From contig CM065298.1 in assembly GCA_032871835.1 (NCBI GenBank), positions 99,509,891 through 99,573,890 of the forward strand: a stretch of 64,000 nt of DNA, written 5' to 3'. Each line of letters opens with the position of its first letter. Positions within the stretch are counted from its first letter, which is position 1. Shown here piece by piece: positions 56,734 to 64,000 of this stretch. The notes below the pieces were generated by a model that worked only from the letters and a program-made list of their open reading frames with translations, did not search any database and had not been told where the DNA came from. This DNA is from Dipteronia dyeriana. Taxonomy: Eukaryota > Streptophyta > Magnoliopsida > Sapindales > Sapindaceae. The position numbers and the translations under genes are program-made.

Positions 56734-57253
56734 AGTTCATTTCCCAACTTCCATCACTAATTACAGTATATTTGAGTGTTAAATGAATGAATTAATAGAG
56801 AAAAAAAGATGTTATAGTAAGCTGTTGTACTGTACCAGAAGGATTTCTTCCTAGTACTTACATATAAAATGTCTGTTTTTTTTCCAACTGTGATTGTGAG
56901 ATTGTATGGACTTATTATTGGATTAAATTAGTGTTTTCATGCATTTTTTTTATTTACCACTTGTGGTGCGGCAACTCAAACCCGAAACAACATTACCAAG
57001 CTGAATTATTGTCTTTACTACCAAGCCACATTAGGTGGTAGTGTATTTTCTGTGTGCCGAAGCACCATGGATACCGACCCTAGGTCATTCTATATGTACT
57101 AGCTTCGAACCATTCCACTAATCAATATATAAAATGCTCAAAATAGAATATTGACAAGCGCATGTCCAAAGAGCAAGCGTGAATTTTGAAATCTAGTTTT
57201 CAGTTCAATAATCATAAGCAATTTAGGATTCGGATAAAACTGTACTCTCTGCA
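56734..57253. other. Convergent intergenic region
   Basis: 3' untranslated sequence of the second dehydrogenase gene, then no recognisable feature before the minus-strand exons. Confidence 0.5.
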
Positions 57254-58037
57254 TCAAACAATCAGTGAGCTCTCAAAACTGATTTGAAATAAATCAGTGC
57301 AGGGGAGAATCTCAAGGGATTCGCCTTCATCACAAATATTAACATAAATATCATCTTGCACATGTTCTAGGTGATCATCAAGTGCATCGATGCTCTTTTG
57401 AACATGACAATCATGATCATCAATCAAATTCACCCTACAACTTAAAATCACAGAATGTTTAAAAGATGAACAACCAACCTTATCCTTCTTTCTCCACCAT
57501 ATGTAACTTGTCCGGTTGTCCCCACCTTCAAACATCTCCACATCCATAAGAAACTCTTTCTTTCCCATCATGTGTCTCGACTCTCGAGCAACCACGATCA
57601 AGACACCGAGAGTTAGGACCAGCAGGAAAGACACAGAAATAAGCCATAATACATGTGAACTTCATAACTTGCTTTGTAATTGTCAATGTACTACTCGTGA
57701 CATATTGAAAGAATTTAACTTTTAAAGCACTTAATATATGCAAAGGAACGAATCTAGAAATCTTACCGTTGTCAGTTCCACTGTCTACAACTGGGTATGT
57801 ATGGGACTGCATAACTAACCATTGTCAACACATTTCAGGGGTGTTTTCACGGTATCAAATGACCTTGAAATTCTTCTCATCTAAGGCTAGCTCTACCTGA
57901 ATTGCTGGATGAGTCGGATGAGTCATGAGTGGCTTGGCCTCGAAGAAGATATCGTCACCTAATTTTGAGTTCCGATGAATTCTCAAACAACTTAAGCAAC
58001 TCAAAGAATTGATTCCATCATCATAATCATACAAGCA
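57254..58037 (-). CDS. 3' exons of an unrecognised plant gene (partial)
   Basis: Three minus-strand segments join in frame with usable splice sites: 58037-57897 (starts CLYDYDDGINSLSCLSC, ends THPAIQ), 57806-57767 (SHTYPVVDSGTDN, donor GTAAGA) and 57582-57254 (ESRHMMGKKEFLMDVEMFEG to the stop). The final exon is rich in Asp, His and Cys (for example NLIDDHDCHVQKSIDALDDH). Reading the last exon further upstream without splicing gives a hydrophobic stretch LLVLTLGVLIVV, so a membrane-anchored alternative exists. The first coding exon was not found. A possible 5' exon with ATG at 59480 (MEERLEIEDGDFLVSQLFSS) lies on the same strand, but the link is speculative. The family is unknown to me. It may be a pseudogene. 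Confidence 0.4.
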
Positions 58038-58354
58038 CTATTACAAAGAATGACGATATTATCAGCAGCAGAGTTCAAGAATTTCAGTATATGCTTAAAG
58101 AATACTTTGTCTATTCATATGTAATCAAGAATTCTCTGTTTCATATCATGCTAAACAGTATTAACAAGAATCAGTTTTGTGGGCATAACATTGAACATAT
58201 ACTCTTAAACGTCTCAGGCTCATCTAAAGGGAACCAATTAAGTAACCGGTCATTAAAAATGTTCTCTCAAAAACTCTATGACCAAACAACAAATTCACAC
58301 AAATACAGACTCAAAAAAACCAATCTTGCTAAAAATAAAAAGAACCCATAAACC

Positions 58355-58520
58355 CTAGGGATGGCAAAAAACCGGGTCCGTTCCGGGTATACCCAGACCC
58401 AGCTAGGTACCCGGGTTTTGTGAGGCCACTCGGATGTTATAATCCGGGTACCTGACCCGGAAAGACCCGGCCGTGTATCCGGATATCCATACCCGGATTT
58501 TACCTGGCTTTTTAAAAATA
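58355..58520. mobile_element. hAT-type terminus fragment
   Basis: CTAGGGATGGCAAAAAACCGGG followed by repeated CCGGGTA/ACCCGG motifs is the usual start of Ac-like hAT elements in plants. A (TA)n run lies at about 58577-58602. The opposite end and a target duplication were not found. Confidence 0.4.
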
Positions 58521-58571
58521 TATATATATATTCTTTTCTAATTTTTAATTTTACTCCGATTTTAATTTTTA

Positions 58572-58602
<31 letters not shown>

Positions 58603-59246
58603 GATTCCTTTTACATAATATTTAACAAGGACTGTTAGAATATGTATAAACATTAATTTTACCTATACTGTTGTTACTTGTTAGTATTTATTATGGTATC
58701 CATTGCTAGTCATGTGGTTGTATGACAGTTTGCGGTTCGATTTAAGTTGGATCAAATTCAATTTTAAAATTGCTCTGAGAGATGGTTTTTGATGCCCAAA
58801 TGCTATTCTCTAAAACACCAACATTGGTTTTCAAAATATTCTAAGGTAGATGATCTCTTATAAGAAGCTGCGTTGCAATTTCTGTTAAAAAAAACATGCT
58901 AATATGTGATTTCATTAACAAGAAAATTCATGTCTTTAGCTGAAACAATATTGTAGCAATGTAAATGTTACAACGAGCATCAACCAATTCCACATCGAAC
59001 ACCAGGCACAAATGTAAATACATTTAAGATAAATTTAAAATATGAACAAGCAAGATCAAGTTAAGCCTAGAATTATTCTGATAAGTACCATTTACCCCAA
59101 CATCCCATCCCTTTATAACTTGTCCTATGCATGCAAAATTGAAAGGAAAACAATTAAACAACACTAAAAGAGAACAAAATAACCAAAAAAAAATATCAAA
59201 ATTTCACTTGATAACCACCGTTATAGTCCATGGCTATTCATCATCT

Positions 59247-59545
59247 TCATCCAGCACTTCTCCTATTAAACCCCATATAGTTGCTAATCTCAAAAAGGAA
59301 GTATATAGACATTTTGAAAAGGAAAAAAAAAAAGTTGAAACCTTTGTTGCGTTGAAGAAAGCAGCAGCAGCAGAAGAAGAAGAAGTCAGCTAACGAAGAT
59401 CCAGTCTCTTTGAAGCTTTGGCTGGAGAAGAGCTGAGAAACAAGAAAATCCCCATCTTCAATTTCCAACCTTTCTTCCATTTCACGACTCCCTAGAAGCT
59501 TTCCTTCTCCTGTAAACCAGGTAGAGTCGATTAACGGGTCACGAG
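59247..59545 (-). other. Possible 5' exon or leader fragment
   Basis: A minus-strand ORF reads MEERLEIEDGDFLVSQLFSS from the ATG at 59480 and stays open toward a run of Phe and Cys codons, which looks noncoding. A plausible 3' splice site (TTTACAG) precedes the ATG. It may be the start of the gene at 57254-58037. The hAT element at 59546 begins just upstream of it. Confidence 0.25.
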
Positions 59546-61243
59546 CAGGGGTTGTCAAAAAAACCGAAGAACCGAACCGGTCTAATCATTTTTATTTTTT
59601 TTCCCAGTTTTCTTTTGTTGGCCTCGGTTTTTTTTGTCCGAATCCCTATCTCGAACCCATAAACCGAACCGAGATCCAACTTTTATATATATATATGTAT
59701 TTTCGTACAATAGATCATTTATTTTAATTTCGATAAAAAACATTATAAAATCGTATCAATTTTTATAAATTTTAAAATGATTTTTTTTTGTAGATGATAT
59801 ATCCAATGAAATTTATCGATGAACAATTTTGAGAATTTTTTCAAACACTATAATTATTTTTCTTGAATTTTTTTATATTGCACCCATTTATCGATGCTTT
59901 TAAATTTAACAAAATATGGATAAATAGTTGTAATGTTTAAAATCAAATTCATGGTAGATTTCATTGAACATATCATCAAAAAAAAAACATTTCAAAATTC
60001 ATAAAAATGGATACGATTTCATGGTAGTCCTTACCGAAATTAAAATAAAGATCCCTTATAAAAGAACAATTATAATATATATATATTATATAAAAAAAAC
60101 TTTGTTTAATGTTCAATGATCCATGAAACAGTCAAATTACGTCTAACCAAAAAAAAATATATATTTTTTCTGAAATTATTTTAAATTAGTATTTTAAATT
60201 TGTTCAATCCCATAATTTTATTTAGTCGAAAATCCAAAATGATTAAAATATGAAAAGAGTTGCGATATTAACACCCCTAAAAAATTGTATGTGCACCCCT
60301 TTTATAAGTATACTCCTAAATATTTAAAAATCTATATTTTATAAATAAACCACACTATAATGCAAAAAAAAAATCATTCATTTAATTTTATTATATTTTA
60401 TTATATTTTTATTATCACATCCTACTATTTTGTTATCTAATAAGGTTATTTAAAATTTTATTATTTTATATCTTTTTATTCAAATAAATAATTTCTCATT
60501 AAAAATATATATAATTCCTACAAAAACATTTGATGTCACTACATAAATTGTTTGAAAAAATTTCTTATCATTACATTAAAACTTAATTCTTTAATTTTTA
60601 AAGTTCAAAATTCTCCAATTCCACCGAATTGAAAAACTACGGGCTCTCAACACACAACAATGTATCTTAATTTCTTTGTTTCTAAGAAAGTTTTTTTTTT
60701 AATAGAAAGATTATTGATGATATTGATTTCCGTTTCGCTCAATTATAGCAGTAAATTATTGGTCAACTCAATCAATTTGTATTCCTTAAAAGAAATTAAA
60801 TTTAGTATTTAAAATAGAAGTTATGGTTTGATAAAATAAAAAAGTTTTTATTATCATATCAAACAATTAATAGGAAACCTTTTTCTTTTTTCAAAAGAGT
60901 GATATAAAACCAATTAATAATTATTGGTGTGTATTTACAAACTATTTAGTTCTTTATGTAATTTTATTCGAGAGTGATATTGGATTTTTAAAAATATACT
61001 AAATTGGGTTTAAGTGGTGTAAATATCTTCACTCATGAAAATCCGTGTAATAATCAAAGCTCATTAATTTGACTCAATAGATTCAAAACCGATAAAACCG
61101 AATCGAACCGGTCTAATTCGATTGGTTTTTGATCGATTGACATTTATAAAGTTTATTGGATCAATTCATTTTTTAGAAACTGAATTTTATCGGTTCTATT
61201 GAAAAATGAATAGATCCATTAAATATCCACTCGGCTACCTCTA
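59546..61243. mobile_element. Nonautonomous hAT element, 1.7 kb, with nested insert
   Basis: It is flanked by an 8-bp target duplication with one mismatch (GTCACGAG 59538-59545; GTCACGAC 61244-61251). It starts CAGGGGTTGTCAAAA; the right end inverted reads TAGAGGTAGCCGAG. Subterminal AACCGAACCGG motifs lie at both ends (59560-59680 and 61090-61200), as in Ac-like elements. It has no transposase. A 778-bp element (60257-61034) sits inside it. Confidence 0.75.
60257..61034 (-). mobile_element. 0.8-kb noncoding TIR element, copy 2 (nested)
   Basis: The ends are GAGTTGCGATATTAACACC and, inverted, GAGTGAAGATATTTACACC. A direct 7-bp ATGAAAA flanks it (60250-60256 and 61035-61041). The body is the reverse complement of much of 6968-7758. 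Confidence 0.65.
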
Positions 61244-61251
61244 GTCACGAC

Positions 61252-61936
61252 TCACGAGTCACAAATCACGGTCAACTCTTGATGGGCTTGACCCACCTTA
61301 GGATCCGATCCAACCCCCAAAAAGTCCAAAAAAAAGTGATATCGGACTGAATGGAGTGGCCCAAACCTGAAGCCTGTCATGTAAATAACAAACAATACCT
61401 TGTTTTATATAATAATTACTCTGTTTACAAATCTACAGTGAAAAGTTGCAAATGTATCATCTTCTTCTATTCGGGCATAATTAATCCGAAAAAAATAATA
61501 ATTTATATCACCGGTTCATCACCGGAGTAAGCAATACCCATAACAAGGTTAAAAAAAGGGCGATTTTTAAGAATGCACTTGTTTTTTTATTTCAAAGATG
61601 AAATCTTTAGACTTTTCTAGTGTTTGATCAGAACGAAAATGAGACTTTGAGATGTATAAAATCACTTACTAAATGTTAATGTTTGTATAATTTTTTATTG
61701 GATAAATTGTTTAATGATATTGGATTGATTGATACCACAGGTATGGTGGGTCTGATAACAATTAGCATTTTGATTTACATATAACCATCGATAATATCAT
61801 ATGATTTAAATTAGGGTAATGTTAGAAGTTTTAATTTTTTTTTCTTAAATTGTATTCCAAATGGTGTGACTCGTGAAGTGTCAATATCACATCAGTCAAC
61901 ATATAATCTCATGATTTATATACTAATACATAGTAA
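61252..61936. other. Gene-free AT-rich stretch
   Basis: I see no gene, tRNA or delimited repeat here. Confidence 0.5.
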
Positions 61937-62460
61937 GGGTGCGTTTGGTATGCAGAACAGAACATGACAACGTGTGACAATTTGTTCTTATCCCACGTTT
62001 GACGCGTCCTTAGCATGTGACGGGACGGGACAAGGTGGAACAAAAATCACAAAAACTTGTCCCACCCAAGACTCTAGGACAAGTGTCAAAAAGATCAATT
62101 TACCCTCTAAATTTTCAAACAGTTACAATCATGTCTAATAGATTTTTAATTATATTATTTATTATAATTATATTATAAAATATTACATATAATATAATAA
62201 TGTATTTAATATTATTATATATTAATATATATAATATTATTGTCTATGTTGTTATATATATAAAAGAGGGGCACTCTGGTCATTTGAATCTCTTGTTCCG
62301 TCCTGTCTCAGTCATATCAAACGTATAACGGTACAGTTTACAGTTCCATCCAGACATTCCAAACACAATATAGAATAATCTATCATATCCTGTCATATCC
62401 TGTCATATTCTATCTTGTCTAGTCTAGTCCCACCTTATCATGTCCATACTAAACTCACCC
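61937..62460. mobile_element. Harbinger-like MITE, 524 bp
   Basis: TAA flanks both sides (61934-61936 and 62461-62463). The inverted ends GGGTGCGTTTGGTATG and GGGTGAGTTTAGTATG match at 14 of 16 bases. Subterminal repeats (TGTCATATTCTATC-type) lie near the right end. It is noncoding. Confidence 0.8.
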
Positions 62461-62463
62461 TAA

Positions 62464-63351
62464 TAGCATAAAATCACAAATCATGTTAAATTTGGAATCC
62501 ACGTCATCCAAATTTGTGACCTTCTAGATGACCATCTTCAATCCATCACCCAAATTTAAAGACTTGTTCACACCATGCAAATAATCATCATTCCAAATTT
62601 GGAATAAGAAAATGCTATTCTTATTCACACAAAAAGGTATTATTATATTTATAATTCTTAATTAATTATTATATATTAATAAAAACATTAGAATCAAGCA
62701 CACGACAAAGTTTTCAAAAAGAAAGAACAAAAACAAACTTCGGTCCGTCGGTGGCCTCCATGAGAGATTGAGAGGAAAATTTTATTATTATGTTCATATT
62801 AATAAGATCACAACACAATAATTGACTGTTTTCTTGTAAGAAAAATAATAAATAAAATTCAAATTCATATTTGTGAATTGACTAATAACTTTAGTTGTGA
62901 AGTCACTTTCAGGGAAACTTGCACGCCACTAGCAAGATTATAATATTGTCAAAAGAAATTTTGTATTAATTTCATGAGAAGCTTCATTTCATTGCATCCC
63001 ATTGAACATGACAAAGTACATACTATGTACGGTTGACTATTTATACAATATGACTTAACGAAAATCGTTAAAAATATCCACAATTATGACTTAATATGAA
63101 AGAAATTGTATCGTTCATAGGTATATTGAAGCTTTTTATTTTTTATTTTATATGTTTGTCTTTTTTAAAAATGTATTATTATATTAAAAAAATCGAAGAA
63201 TATATCAATTTTTATGCTTTATTTTCTTTTTCCTTAAAATAATTTTTTTTAGCAAGTCTATTCCATTAAAATCCATACGATTGTTAAAAAAAAATAAAAA
63301 TTCTCTTATGAAGTAACCACTATAAAGAGAATGAATGGTGCTGGTCTGTCT
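62464..63351. other. Gene-free AT-rich stretch
   Basis: No supported gene. ORFs here are short and compositionally random. Confidence 0.5.
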
Positions 63352-64000
63352 TAGTGGTGTAAAAATGGGCCGGTCGGTGACAGGCAGGTCCGGCCGGCCC
63401 AGGAAGTTCACGTGCCGTTCTGGGAACGGCCGGTGAAGGAAGAGGGCCAGGCCGCGTGCCGGGCCGCTGGGAGGAGGCCCGGCAGGCCGGCCCGTCAATC
63501 CGGCGTGCCAGGCCTGTTGGACCGGCCGGGCGGACAGATCAGCAGGTCCGTTAGGCCCAATTTTTTATTTTTTTTTCAAAAAAACCTCTAACGGCTGGAA
63601 TTGATTTCTAGCCGTTGGAGGAAATAAAAATTACCAAAACCCCCCTACAATCTTTTAAATTACATTTTGACCCACAAACCAAATTTTTCTATAAATACTT
63701 CCATCAATTTCATTTTCCATTAACTCTCTCTATCATTCTTTCAATCTCTCATTCAGTTCTGTCACACTTAGCACGTGACATACTGGTTATTCCAGTGTCA
63801 ACGGTGTCTTCAGAACAAGCTTTCAGCACCAGTAGATGCATAATTGAATCAAGAAGAAGCTGTTTGTCTCCAGAGATGGTGGAGGTATTAACATGCCTTC
63901 GGGATTGGGAGCATGCTAAAAAAAGGTTACAAAATCTAACTGTAGATTACTTAATCTAAATTTCGACAATCTATATATTGATGACCCTTTAGGTAGTGGT
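63352..64000 (+). mobile_element. Internally deleted hAT transposon, runs off the window
   Basis: It begins TAGTGGTGTAAAAATGGGCC, a hAT-like terminus, followed by GGCCGG-rich subterminal repeats (to about 63550) and a promoter-like leader. The leader joins directly to the last part of the transposase, so most of the coding region is missing. The right end lies beyond the window. Confidence 0.7.
63769..63959 (+). pseudogene. hAT transposase C-terminal dimerisation domain (truncated)
   Basis: The reading frame contains ARDILVIPVSTVSSEQAFST, RSCLSPEMVEVLTCLRDWEH and a stop at 63957-63959. These are the signature of the hAT dimerisation region at the C-terminus of RICESLEEPER/DAYSLEEPER-type transposases. 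The BED zinc finger and catalytic core are absent, so the fragment cannot be an active transposase. Confidence 0.85.

Noticed and set aside
57528..57812. Alternative minus-strand frame ending SYGCGDV
   Set aside because: It conflicts with the splice joins at 57767 and 57582, which give a longer in-frame protein; kept only as an alternative.
1..64000. CRISPR arrays, operons, prophage or bacterial defence systems
   Set aside because: All clear genes are intron-containing or plant-family genes. The repeats are transposons, microsatellites or local duplications, with no spacer-repeat regularity.

Overview
The window is nuclear DNA of a eudicot plant. Evidence: genes of 5-19 short exons with GT-AG introns in AT-rich DNA, plant-only families (CC-type NLRs, USP/kinase/U-box E3, SKP1-like 21, TIC32-like dehydrogenases), and many small nonautonomous transposons. 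The species cannot be told from the sequence. Exon joins were made by hand from splice consensus, frame continuity and family knowledge; no alignment or transcript data was used.

Layout. 1-11.4 kb: two intronless CC-NBS-LRR genes in tandem, separated by a nested transposon block, a second repeat and what looks like the 3' flank of a lost third NLR. 11.5-16.8 kb: a tiny twin-cysteine (CHCH-like) gene divergent from a 19-exon kinesin-10/Kid-like gene that carries a tandemly duplicated exon. 17.7-20.6 kb: a coiled-coil protein gene on the minus strand. 20.6-24.7 kb: repeat-rich gap. 24.7-29.3 kb: a USP/kinase-like/U-box protein whose kinase domain has lost its catalytic aspartate and which appears to use a GC-AG intron. 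30.5-35.8 kb: a single C2H2 zinc-finger protein. 37.8-38.6 kb: an intronless multi-pass membrane protein. 39.2-44.5 kb (minus): SKP1-like 21. 44.5-48.9 kb: gap with dispersed repeats. 48.9-56.7 kb: two tandem TIC32-like short-chain dehydrogenases with the same 8-exon structure; the second has a transposon in intron 1 and an altered NNAG motif. 57.2-58.0 kb (minus): 3' exons of an unrecognised gene. 58.3-64 kb: hAT-type elements, a Harbinger-like MITE and a truncated hAT transposase.

There is no operon-like functional unit. What links neighbours is local duplication (NLRs, dehydrogenases, one exon, an NLR 3' flank, an NLR leader) and transposon insertion. Several insertions can be delimited to the base because target-site duplications survive: 8 bp for three hAT-like elements, 3 bp (TAA or TTA) for five Harbinger-like MITEs, and about 5 bp for an LTR element. 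I see no prokaryote-like defence or otherwise new system. The most checkable oddities are the U-box pseudokinase, the duplicated kinesin exon, the duplicated NLR leader with uORFs, and the unrecognised gene at 57.2-58.0 kb.
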